NCBI GenBank assembly: GCA_020635135.1
Contig: JACKAJ010000016.1
Location: forward strand, 1 to 64,000
DNA length: 64,000 nucleotides
Source: Halobacteriovoraceae bacterium
GTDB lineage: Bacteria > Bdellovibrionota > Bacteriovoracia > Bacteriovoracales > Bacteriovoracaceae
Reading direction: 5' to 3'
Shown one piece after another: positions 9,113 to 16,658 of the stretch; the stretch's first letter is position 1, and every line of letters begins with the position of its first letter. Under the pieces are notes generated by a model. That model worked only from the letters and a program-made list of their open reading frames with translations, was not told where the DNA came from and ran no database searches. A program made the translations under genes and the position numbers.

Positions 9113-9546
9113 CTAAAAACCTTTCGATAAATACTTTGGCGGTAAAGAAAATACGGGTACCACACCGCGATCATAATATATTCCATAATTTTGGGACGGC
9201 AGTGGAATTCCACATCGTCAACAATGAGACAACCGCCATCGTTAAGTTTTTTAAAGCTATGGCGATGTGACCAAGATGATAGTGGTCTTGGAATATTTTT
9301 TCCGACATCCACAAAAACGATTTCCTCTTCTGACTCTGTATTTTCAACAATGAGAGAGCTCCAAAATTTTTGAATGCTACCGACTTCGATAAAAAATTCG
9401 ACTTCATCACCTTTTTTCTTTCCATCAAATTTTTTAAGAATCATTCGTGACGGAGGCATCGCCATCTTTTCAAAGAGCTGACGATCAAAAGCATCGTAAA
9501 CTTCTCGAAAACTTTTACTGACTTGAGTTTCAAAAAATAATTTCAC
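9109..9546 (-). CDS. SRPBCC (START-like) ligand-binding protein
   Basis: A 145-aa cytoplasmic protein. It begins MKLFFETQVSKSFREVYDAF and has a central GDEVEFFIE, WSHRHSFKKLNDGGCLIVDDVEF and a C-terminal helix with KIMEYIMIAVWYPYFLYR. This is the layout of the SRPBCC/polyketide-cyclase fold, which holds a hydrophobic ligand. The C-terminal helix is unusually hydrophobic and could touch the membrane. It is sandwiched by 4-bp overlaps with the gene upstream and with the DedA gene downstream. A lipid-related job with DedA is an inference from this coupling. Confidence 0.6.
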   Translation of the reverse strand: MKLFFETQVSKSFREVYDAFDRQLFEKMAMPPSRMILKKFDGKKKGDEVEFFIEVGSIQKFWSSLIVENTESEEEIVFVDVGKNIPRPLSSWSHRHSFKKLNDGGCLIVDDVEFHCRPKIMEYIMIAVWYPYFLYRQSIYRKVFR

Positions 9547-9788
9547 TTTTTTGCCTTAAGTTTTTCAATTTCTTCGCGCAATTTTTTGACTTCTTTTTTG
9601 AGATAATCAATAGCTACTTCATTTTTTGTAATCCGGTGGTAGTAAGTTTCACCACCACCATAGTTAATTTGATGCTTATCTTTATCTTCTTGATAGTATT
9701 CTTTATCGGGATTCATATCAATCTGGGCAAAAGCATGTCCCATGAACACAATTAATAAACCACTAAAAAAACATTTAAAAAAGTTCAT
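9543..9788 (-). CDS. Small exported protein with C-terminal coiled coil
   Basis: 81 aa. A signal peptide (MNFFKCFFSGLLIVFMGHAFA) is followed by a polar region with GGGETYYHR and a short, highly charged helix (YLKKEVKKLREEIEKLKAKK) that looks like a coiled coil. I recognise no family. Its start lies 14 bp inside the end of the TatT-like lipoprotein gene and its end overlaps the SRPBCC gene by 4 bp, which supports it being a real, co-translated gene. Confidence 0.65.
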   Translation of the reverse strand: MNFFKCFFSGLLIVFMGHAFAQIDMNPDKEYYQEDKDKHQINYGGGETYYHRITKNEVAIDYLKKEVKKLREEIEKLKAKK

Positions 9789-10656
9789 TGATATTATCCA
9801 ATAGCTCTTGGGCCCGTTTAGCTTCCATAAAATTTTCTGAATATATTTCTGAATTCGGATCTAACTTTGTATCAACAACTGTTTTTAAAATACTTTTAAA
9901 CAATTTGGAGTCGCGATTTTTGAGAGCGTAATTTTCAGCATACATCACCCGAGTACTCAAATAATCTGGTCCTATTTTTATAGATTTCAAAAAGTATCGT
10001 TTACTCTTATTGAGATCCCCTCCTGCAAAAGTGGGGATGACTGCATAGTAAGCTCCCCAATAGCGATAGACACTTCCATAATAAAAATTGGGATCAAAAT
10101 CGACAATCCGTCTTAGCATGGAGCGAATTAGTTTGAGATATTTCAAAGAAGTGGCGATCCCTGAATTTTTCGCCCATTTCCCAATATTGGCCAAATACCA
10201 ATAAATAGCGCCCAGTTCTTTTTTTCGCAAAAATTTCAGAGCAGGAATATATTCCCCATACTCTCCGACAGCGAGCTTAAATTTTTCATTAGTGTAGAGT
10301 GCTTTTTCGGCCCAGTAGGCTCCGCGTTCATAGTACTCTTTTTTGAGTTCAAATTTATCAACGTGATAATTGGCGAGAAAATAATATCCACGGGCCAGCA
10401 TTTCATAAATTTTATAAGGCTCAAGAATGGCAGAAGTATAAGTTTTAGAAGAGCGTGCACAAAATTCGAAATGCTTGATAAAACTTTCTAACTGCGGCCT
10501 CTGATGGCGCAATTTCCACTGAACGAGACCTTTATTGATATGGTCTGTGTATTCATCGGCACTCATTTCTAAGCTTTCAGCATCGAGTGAAGAAAAATAG
10601 GGAATACTTCCACAGGAAATCAAAAGCATCCCAAAGAGCACAGCAAACCATTTCAT
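9775..10656 (-). CDS. TatT-like lipoprotein (TRAP-associated TPR family)
   Basis: The chosen ATG at 10656 gives MKWFAVLFGMLLISCGS, a lipoprotein signal with cysteine in a lipobox, and has GAGGG upstream. The longer frame to 10689 lacks both. The mature protein (about 280 aa) is alpha-helical with repeated Tyr/Trp-rich helices and contains GGDLNKSKRYFLKSI and the YWGAYYAVIPTF region. These resemble the T-component (TatT) of TRAP-associated transport, a TPR-like periplasmic protein. No TRAP transporter genes are adjacent, so its role here is unclear. It is the first gene of the operon that ends with DedA. Confidence 0.65.
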   Translation of the reverse strand: MKWFAVLFGMLLISCGSIPYFSSLDAESLEMSADEYTDHINKGLVQWKLRHQRPQLESFIKHFEFCARSSKTYTSAILEPYKIYEMLARGYYFLANYHVDKFELKKEYYERGAYWAEKALYTNEKFKLAVGEYGEYIPALKFLRKKELGAIYWYLANIGKWAKNSGIATSLKYLKLIRSMLRRIVDFDPNFYYGSVYRYWGAYYAVIPTFAGGDLNKSKRYFLKSIKIGPDYLSTRVMYAENYALKNRDSKLFKSILKTVVDTKLDPNSEIYSENFMEAKRAQELLDNINELF

Positions 10657-10912
10657 ATATTGACCCTCACTACCTTTAAACCATAACAATTTTAACTAGT
10701 TGTGTAAAAATATTCCTAAGTCTTGATTCTCCTATTATAAATGGTATAAAAATAAAATTAATCAAAAATGCGTGCAATCCTTTGTCATTTGTGTTAAAAA
10801 CCTCAGGATATACGTTATTTAGACGGATAAATTTGTTAGAAAGATTGATTTTAACAAATCATTTAACCAGATGCACAAACGGATTGAGAGTATGATTATG
10901 CAAGGGGATTCG

Positions 10913-11143
10913 ATGGGTAAAAAACCTGAGAACATTAAAATTGAAATTACAGACGGTCTTCCAATCGAAAAGGCCCTCAGAAAGTTTAAAAGACTTTGCG
11001 ATACTTACGGAATTGTTAAGGAATATCGTAAAAGAGAAGCTTATCTTAAACCTTCTGTTCGCCTTAAAGAAAAACAAGAAGCTGCTTTAAAAAGAAGAAA
11101 GAAAGCAGTTATGAAGGCCAGCAAGTACAGCAAAAAAATCTAA
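10913..11143 (+). CDS. rpsU: 30S ribosomal protein S21
   Basis: A 76-aa basic protein. The core IEKALRKFKRLCDTYGIVKEYRKRE and the Lys/Arg-rich tail match S21, a small-subunit protein near the anti-Shine-Dalgarno region. The frame is open back to 10871, but the ATG at 10913 has AAGGGG at 7-nt spacing and gives the family's normal N-terminal length. The gene stands alone, facing a convergent lipoprotein gene across a strong bidirectional terminator. Confidence 0.92.
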   Translation: MGKKPENIKIEITDGLPIEKALRKFKRLCDTYGIVKEYRKREAYLKPSVRLKEKQEAALKRRKKAVMKASKYSKKI

Positions 11144-11162
11144 ATTTGTACCGCTATATACG

Positions 11163-11196
11163 AAAAGGGCCCTCTAAAATTAGAGGGCCCTTTTTT
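11163..11196. terminator. Bidirectional terminator between rpsU and the convergent lipoprotein gene
   Basis: A run of 15 complementary bases (11163-11177 against 11180-11194, core GGGCCCTCTAA) is flanked by A on the left and a T-run 11191-11196 on the right. It can therefore act on both strands. Confidence 0.92.
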
Positions 11197-11217
11197 GTTA
11201 CCTATTTTTTGAAAATC

Positions 11218-11973
11218 CTATTCAAAACTTAAAGTCGATTTTTGACGATGAAGTTTATAAAGAACTGAATCGATTGATTTTTGTTCTTCATCACTGTTGA
11301 CCCTTGTAGCGTAATCAAATTCGTAACTCTCAGAACTGTCTCCAAGCATTGGCACGTAGATCAATCCACTTTCTGTGTCGAGCACACCATTACTGATGAT
11401 GTTACTGATGTTAAAGAAGGCACCAATCCCACTCTCCCCTGCTGTTTCACTGGTATAAAGTCCAGCAGCAGCTTGAACATCTTTAATGTTAAATGGTGGG
11501 AAAAAAGCACTGTAGCGATCAATTCTATCTAATTCTTTAAACGGAATCGTTACACCAATCGCTGTTGCTCCAGGGACCAATGAAACGTAAACGTGAATAT
11601 AGCTATTTTTCACGCGCACAGGAATCACGACAACTGGGTTGTTCCCAATGAGTGGGAGTCCTGCACCATTTGGAAGCACACCATTGGTTTCTAGACTTGG
11701 AACAAGTTCAGATAAATTCACTTTCACAGAAATAAAATCAGAACCTAATTTTACAGTTCCAATGTTTCCGCGCCCAGGAAGATCAATGTCTTGTTCGAGA
11801 TCGGGAAGATAGATGTTTCCAAGATCAAGTTTAGCATCGAGGTTTAAAATAGCGTCCATGTTCTCGACAGTTTGTCGAATTTGCACGTCTGTAATTCTTT
11901 GTTTTACTCCCCCACAAGAAACAAAGAACGTGCTGATCAAAACTAGTAACAAGCTCCTTTTTACTAGGTTCAT
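11218..11973 (-). CDS. Lipoprotein of unknown function
   Basis: 251 aa. The signal MNLVKRSLLLVLISTFFVSC ends in a lipobox followed by GG. The mature protein is rich in hydrophobic beta-strand-like segments (for example VVVIPVRVKNSYIHVYVSLVPG) and acidic at its N-terminus. I recognise no domain. It stands alone on the minus strand, upstream (in transcription sense) of the shared terminator with rpsU. Confidence 0.65.
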   Translation of the reverse strand: MNLVKRSLLLVLISTFFVSCGGVKQRITDVQIRQTVENMDAILNLDAKLDLGNIYLPDLEQDIDLPGRGNIGTVKLGSDFISVKVNLSELVPSLETNGVLPNGAGLPLIGNNPVVVIPVRVKNSYIHVYVSLVPGATAIGVTIPFKELDRIDRYSAFFPPFNIKDVQAAAGLYTSETAGESGIGAFFNISNIISNGVLDTESGLIYVPMLGDSSESYEFDYATRVNSDEEQKSIDSVLYKLHRQKSTLSFE

Positions 11974-12220
11974 AACAACTCCACCTGAAACGTTGTTTCA
12001 GTGAAGGTATTCAAATTGTCATCCACGAGACGTACAATTCCCACAAACGTTCAACAGCAATCCAAATACTTGAATGTTTAAATTTTGATAATTCTTACTG
12101 AATAAAGACCATTGAAGCTTACTGCTAGATCAATAATTTGTTTGATTCGCACTCATTATCGGGAACTTTGATTTGAACTTTAATGAGCTCAATACTCAAG
12201 AATAAAGGGGAAACTTTATC

Positions 12221-13585
12221 CTAGGGGCGATAAATACAACGAAATCCAATATCTCCCCAAGCAAAGTTAGTGGGATCACTAATAGCGTAAAGAGTAAAAA
12301 CACCAGCGTTGGTAGTATTGTACATCCCTCCACCTCTCCGGGTTGCTCCACCTCCTCCGGCATTGACATAACCGACTCCATCTGTGGAATCGTACCCTCC
12401 GTTGATAGTATTGTATTCAATATCAATTAAACTTCCGCAAACAATGGCCGGCAACTCCGCTGGACCACAGCCAGCGACTCCCGTTTGAAATCCCGCTGTC
12501 GGAGCATAAGGGTCATCCCAATCAATCCACTCCCAAACATTCCCTGCAATATCATAAATTTCAGATGCGTTCGAAAGAATATGCTTGGATCTTATATCTC
12601 GACCTGCTCCAGCTTCGGGATCGGATCCATTATACCCACATGAATCGGCTATATTACTTCCATCACCCACTGTAGCCTCGTCGTTATTTCCTCGAAATAA
12701 ACAACCACTGCCTACCGCGTCTCCTGTCCAGTTATCACCTTGACTTTCAATATCACGAGCAATGGCCATCCATTCATAATTAGTAATCAAAGTATAATTT
12801 GTTCCGAGAGATTCACACTCAGAGAGTGCATTCACAGGTGTGATTCTTCTCCAAGGAAGATTGTCTGCAACACTCACAGGTACATTGCTCGCCTCTCCCC
12901 AACTATCTGTTGTGCAAGCCCCTTCGTTACATCCATCCGCATCCACTTCCCCTGCATCAATATCGCCATCCGAATTGGCATCATTCCATGCTTTCGCCTC
13001 GTACTTCATAACCCAGAAACTAGGAAGCCCCAAGCCTCCTGCATTCGCAGGAACCTCTATCCATTCTTGATCTGGATGTTGATGAGGAAGAATATCAGTA
13101 ACAGTAACAACAAAAATTTCTTCGTCTGATCCGTTACTTGATGTCCCTATTATTTTAAATTCGTAGCGTCCGCTCACATCGCCATTTTGGAAAGCGGCAA
13201 AATTAGGAGTCCAATTAAAAACACCAGTAGTCGAATTAAAACTTAATCCTGAAAGAAGAGAACATAGAACAGGACTCGTTACAGCGTCGTCAATAACAAC
13301 ATCAAAATAGCATTGATAAGTAATTGCCGCTCCTTCAGAGTCAACATCTGCTCCACTATCACCATTATCAAGAGCAGTAATTGCAGTCCCTTCCGTAGCA
13401 GCAAAATCGGCCACAGCATCTAGTTCTAAAGGGAGAATAACTTCTTCTTCGTCTTCTTCACTGTCGTTAGAATCATCGATAAGATTATTTCCCGTAGTCT
13501 CTTCAACTACATCAATATCAGTCTTACATGAAATAAAACTAAGAGAAGCAAAAAGAATATAGAAAATTAAAAATATTCTTATCAT
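12221..13585 (-). CDS. Lipoprotein with Ig-like domain and formylglycine-enzyme (SUMF1) fold domain
   Basis: 454 aa. Lipoprotein signal MIRIFLIFYILFASLSFISC is followed by an acidic Asp/Glu/Ser linker. Residues about 55-165 look like a cadherin/Ig-like domain (LSFNSTTGVFNWTPN). From about 170 on it has the C-type-lectin-like fold of formylglycine-generating enzymes: SFWVMKYEAKAW, YEWMAIARDIE, IYDIAGNVWEW and the C-terminal GDIGFRCIYRP. A DANSDGDIDAGE stretch could bind calcium. I do not see the canonical FGE cysteine pair, so sulfatase maturation is doubtful; binding or surface recognition is more likely. It is 6 bp downstream of a short paralogue in the same operon. Confidence 0.75.
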   Translation of the reverse strand: MIRIFLIFYILFASLSFISCKTDIDVVEETTGNNLIDDSNDSEEDEEEVILPLELDAVADFAATEGTAITALDNGDSGADVDSEGAAITYQCYFDVVIDDAVTSPVLCSLLSGLSFNSTTGVFNWTPNFAAFQNGDVSGRYEFKIIGTSSNGSDEEIFVVTVTDILPHQHPDQEWIEVPANAGGLGLPSFWVMKYEAKAWNDANSDGDIDAGEVDADGCNEGACTTDSWGEASNVPVSVADNLPWRRITPVNALSECESLGTNYTLITNYEWMAIARDIESQGDNWTGDAVGSGCLFRGNNDEATVGDGSNIADSCGYNGSDPEAGAGRDIRSKHILSNASEIYDIAGNVWEWIDWDDPYAPTAGFQTGVAGCGPAELPAIVCGSLIDIEYNTINGGYDSTDGVGYVNAGGGGATRRGGGMYNTTNAGVFTLYAISDPTNFAWGDIGFRCIYRP

Positions 13586-13591
13586 AGCAGT

Positions 13592-13906
13592 TTAACTCCC
13601 TAGCCTAACACAGCGAAAACCCAAATCCGTTCTTGTCGACCCTGCAGAGTAACTAAAATAAATAGTAAACAATCCCGGTTGTGTCGTTGTAAAAGAATTT
13701 CCACCGCGAACGGCTGCACCAGCTACTCCACCACAAAATCTCCCTACACCTTGAGTAATATTATTTTCAACTTCTTCTTCACTTTCATCATTTGGTGGGT
13801 TTTCAACAGAGAAATTACTGTTGCCATCCTCAATTGTTGCTTGAATGCTGCTATTGCAACCAACAAAAAACAAGCTCATAAAAATGAATAATAAAAGCTG
13901 CTTCAT
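13592..13906 (-). CDS. Short lipoprotein, apparent internally deleted paralogue of the SUMF1-fold lipoprotein
   Basis: 104 aa. It has an intact signal (MKQLLLFIFMSLFFVGC), a 45-residue acidic linker, and then only the last about 50 residues of a formylglycine-enzyme fold: AAVRGG, GLFTIYFSY and DLGFRCVRLGS. These align with the C-terminus of its 454-aa neighbour (GGGATRRGGG, GVFTLYA, DIGFRCIYRP). The middle 300 residues are missing. It may be a remnant kept in frame or a small functional lipoprotein. It is the first gene of the two-gene operon. Confidence 0.6.
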   Translation of the reverse strand: MKQLLLFIFMSLFFVGCNSSIQATIEDGNSNFSVENPPNDESEEEVENNITQGVGRFCGGVAGAAVRGGNSFTTTQPGLFTIYFSYSAGSTRTDLGFRCVRLGS

Positions 13907-14072
13907 TTATCTCCTTGTAATAGTGAATACTTTATTTTACTTCACATCAAGCAGGCCGATTAAACCCATCTAATTTCAAGTACTTAGATGCTAATATTTT
14001 GGTTTTCCTCCTTAATTCCCTTCAATTAGCCAACTAAAAATGGCAAGTACATTTGAGAGTCCTCTAAATTAG

Positions 14073-14102
14073 TTGCCACTCAACTCTTTCGCTATTTAAT
14101 AT
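14073..14102 (+). promoter_or_regulatory. Candidate promoter of the class III aminotransferase gene
   Basis: TTGCCA (14073-14078) lies 16-18 bp upstream of overlapping TTTAAT/TAATAT hexamers (14095-14102), about 30 bp before the start codon. AT-rich background makes this a modest call. Confidence 0.35.
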
Positions 14103-14132
14103 AAAGATAAAAAGTCTAATAGGAGCGAGTTT

Positions 14133-15452
14133 ATGAACACAGATCAAATAATTCACGATAGCCTGACATACACCTTTTTCCCCTGGGGAAAGCAAGGAAA
14201 CCTCAATCCTGTGGCCATTAAAAGAGCTAATGGCGTCTATCTCTGGGACAATGACGATAAAAAATATGTCGATTTTTCTTCAGGGCTTATTTTGACTAAT
14301 ATTGGCCACGGCGATAAACGGGTTATTCATGCCATTACTGAACAACTTGAAAAAGTCCCCTATGTGGCCCCCTTTCACACAACTCCTATTAAGGCCGAAG
14401 TTGGAAAGCTATTAGCAGAAATCACTCCTGGTGATTTAACAAAAACATTTTTCACTCTTGGTGGTGCCGATGCCAATGAAAATGCCATGAAGATCGCTCG
14501 AAGCTACACCGGAAAACAGAAAATTATCACCCGATGGCGCTCTTACCATGGGGGAACCTATGCAGCTGCAACGGCAGGAGGAGATCCCCGTCGGCATCTC
14601 AACAATATCGAAACACCTTGGATTATTCGCATTCCCGATCCCTACTATTACCGCTCGTCACTCTACAAAAACTTAACTCCTGAACAAGGGGATGAAGTTT
14701 TGATTGATATGCTGGAAGAAAGAATCATGATTGAAAACCCCGACACTGTTGCTGCCATTATGTTGGAAGGTTTTAGTGGCTCTTCTGGGATCATTAATCC
14801 TCATGGAATGACTTATTGGAAACGGGTGCGGGAAATTTGCGATAAATATAATATTCTTCTCATCGACGATGAAGTCATGAGTGGTTTTGGTCGAACAGGC
14901 AAATGGTTTGGAATCGAAAACTATGATGTCACTCCCGATATCATGGTGATGGCAAAAGGAATTACTTCTGGCTACGTTCCTTTGGGGGCCGTTATCGTTA
15001 ATGAAAAAATAGCAAAACACTTTGACGACAATGTCCTTAACTGCGGTCTTACATACGGTGCTCATGCAACGGCACTAGCAGCAGCCAAGGCCACTATTAA
15101 TATTTATAAAGAAGATGGCCTCATTCAAAAAGCTCAAGAATCGGGTGAATATCTCGATCAACGCCTCAATGAATTAAAAGATAAATACGATATTATTGGC
15201 GATGCTCGAGGGAAGGGACTCTTATGGCTCGTTGAGCTGGTTAAAGACAGAAAAACCAAGGAACCCCTATCACCATGGGGGCAAGCTCAATCTCCGGCGA
15301 TGATCAAAATTGCTGGGCGATTACGAGAATTAGGTTTTTCTACATTGATTAAGTGGAATTGGATTTTCATAGCTCCACCACTGATTATTGATCAAGAAGA
15401 CTTAGACTATGGATTAAGCCTTCTCGATCAAGTGTTACAAGAAAATTCTTAG
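14133..15452 (+). CDS. Class III PLP-dependent aminotransferase
   Basis: 439 aa. It transfers an amino group from an amine or omega-amino acid to a keto acid using pyridoxal phosphate. Visible features are SYHGG (137-141) for cofactor stacking, the DDEV motif (245-248) that holds the pyridine nitrogen, and the Schiff-base lysine K275 in VMAKGITSGYVPLGA. ADANENAMKIARSYTG is the phosphate/cofactor region. The start has AGGAG at 7-nt spacing. Relatives include beta-alanine-pyruvate and taurine-pyruvate aminotransferases; the substrate cannot be read from the sequence. The end overlaps the convergent secreted-protein gene by 4 bp. Confidence 0.9.
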   Translation: MNTDQIIHDSLTYTFFPWGKQGNLNPVAIKRANGVYLWDNDDKKYVDFSSGLILTNIGHGDKRVIHAITEQLEKVPYVAPFHTTPIKAEVGKLLAEITPGDLTKTFFTLGGADANENAMKIARSYTGKQKIITRWRSYHGGTYAAATAGGDPRRHLNNIETPWIIRIPDPYYYRSSLYKNLTPEQGDEVLIDMLEERIMIENPDTVAAIMLEGFSGSSGIINPHGMTYWKRVREICDKYNILLIDDEVMSGFGRTGKWFGIENYDVTPDIMVMAKGITSGYVPLGAVIVNEKIAKHFDDNVLNCGLTYGAHATALAAAKATINIYKEDGLIQKAQESGEYLDQRLNELKDKYDIIGDARGKGLLWLVELVKDRKTKEPLSPWGQAQSPAMIKIAGRLRELGFSTLIKWNWIFIAPPLIIDQEDLDYGLSLLDQVLQENS

Positions 15453-15811
15453 TAGCAAACGAATTTAAAGGCTTCATTTCCATCGTAGTCATAGATAGTG
15501 TCTTCACACAAAACTAACGCTGGATTGAGTAATGAAGTTTCACAAGAACCAGAACCTGCTTCATCCTCTATGTTGTTGTCATTGATTGTATAATAGAGAT
15601 AAAGTGTATTATTTTCGACTGAAGCAGAAAAATTAAAATCGAAGCCTTCAAGAGAATCTTGGGCAATCCCATAGTCATCTTTTTCAATATCCATCGAAGC
15701 TGAAATTTTGTTTTCAGGATTACCAATTTCACTCATTTCACAAGTCACAACTTGACCGGCAAAAGATTGAAGAGCTGAAAATGTTAAAAGTGTTGCAATA
15801 AAAAGTTTCAT
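15449..15811 (-). CDS. Small secreted protein of unknown function
   Basis: About 120 aa with a signal peptide (MKLFIATLLTFSALQSFAG). The mature part is acidic, beta-rich, and has four cysteines (VVTCEMSE, GSCETSLL, LVLCEDT and the final CY), which could form two disulfides in the periplasm. Two adjacent ATG codons exist; the second (15811) is better spaced from the GGGGG upstream. I recognise no family. Confidence 0.55.
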   Translation of the reverse strand: MKLFIATLLTFSALQSFAGQVVTCEMSEIGNPENKISASMDIEKDDYGIAQDSLEGFDFNFSASVENNTLYLYYTINDNNIEDEAGSGSCETSLLNPALVLCEDTIYDYDGNEAFKFVCY

Positions 15812-15974
15812 CATTCCCCCTAAAAATTTGTAAAAAACGTTGAGACCGGAATATTAAAACCGAAGCAATTTCACAAGTACTATTTAGACTTTCAGTGAGT
15901 AATCTTTACAGTAAACGCATAGCGCATATTGTAATACTCGCAATTTCCAAGACTTTGTTATATTGTCATGTGCC

Positions 15975-16658
15975 ATGAAACCCATTTTGTATTTTGATTT
16001 TATCTCTCCATTCTCTTTTTTATTATGGGAGGGGATGAAAAATAGAAATCTCACCCGAGATTTTGAATACAAGCCGGTGATGCTCGCCAAAATTCTCAAT
16101 CACTGGGGACAAAAGCCTCCTGCTGAAATCGAGCCCAAACAACTTTATCTTTTTAAAAGCTGCCTTCGCTACGCTAAGAAAAACAATATCGAACTCCTGG
16201 CCCCTAAGTCACATCCCTTTAACTCTCTGTATGCTTTGAGGCTCGCGACTTCACAACTTCACGATAATAACTATGATTCTCAAATTCGCTTAATTGATAC
16301 TCTTTGGGAGATGACTTGGAAAAAGCGAATCGAAATGGGCAATCCCGACATCATCGTCAAAGAGCTCCAAATGCGCGGTTTTGAAAATGCCCCACAATTA
16401 ATGGATCTCACCTATCATCGAGACGTGAAAAACCAATTGAAAAAGAATACTGCAGAAGCCATTGAAAATGGTGTTTTTGGTGTCCCCAGTTTATTTCTCA
16501 ATGGTGAAATTTTTTGGGGTAACGATTCCCTAGAAGATTTTCTTTTATTCCAGGCAGGTGAAGATCTTCTCGATCATCACTTGTTTGAAAACATTAAAGA
16601 CACCACGACCAGAAAAACTTCACGTTTCCACGAAGATAAGGAGCAAGATCATGCCTAA
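15975..16658 (+). CDS. DsbA-fold 2-hydroxychromene-2-carboxylate isomerase family protein
   Basis: About 227 aa. The N-terminus KPILYFDFISPFSFLLW is the signature of the HCCA isomerase/kappa-class glutathione transferase family: a thioredoxin fold with an inserted helical domain, where Ser replaces the DsbA cysteine. FGVPSLFLNGEIFWGNDSLEDF near the C-terminus is the cis-Pro region and terminal helix. The substrate may be an aromatic degradation intermediate or a glutathione conjugate. The frame also allows a TTG start 12 bp upstream. Its stop overlaps the next gene's start by 8 bp, so the two are coupled. Confidence 0.85.
   Translation: MKPILYFDFISPFSFLLWEGMKNRNLTRDFEYKPVMLAKILNHWGQKPPAEIEPKQLYLFKSCLRYAKKNNIELLAPKSHPFNSLYALRLATSQLHDNNYDSQIRLIDTLWEMTWKKRIEMGNPDIIVKELQMRGFENAPQLMDLTYHRDVKNQLKKNTAEAIENGVFGVPSLFLNGEIFWGNDSLEDFLLFQAGEDLLDHHLFENIKDTTTRKTSRFHEDKEQDHA

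Noticed and set aside
10782..10814. TTGTCA and TATACG hexamers upstream of rpsU as a promoter
   Set aside because: The spacing is about 21 bp, too long for a standard sigma70 promoter.
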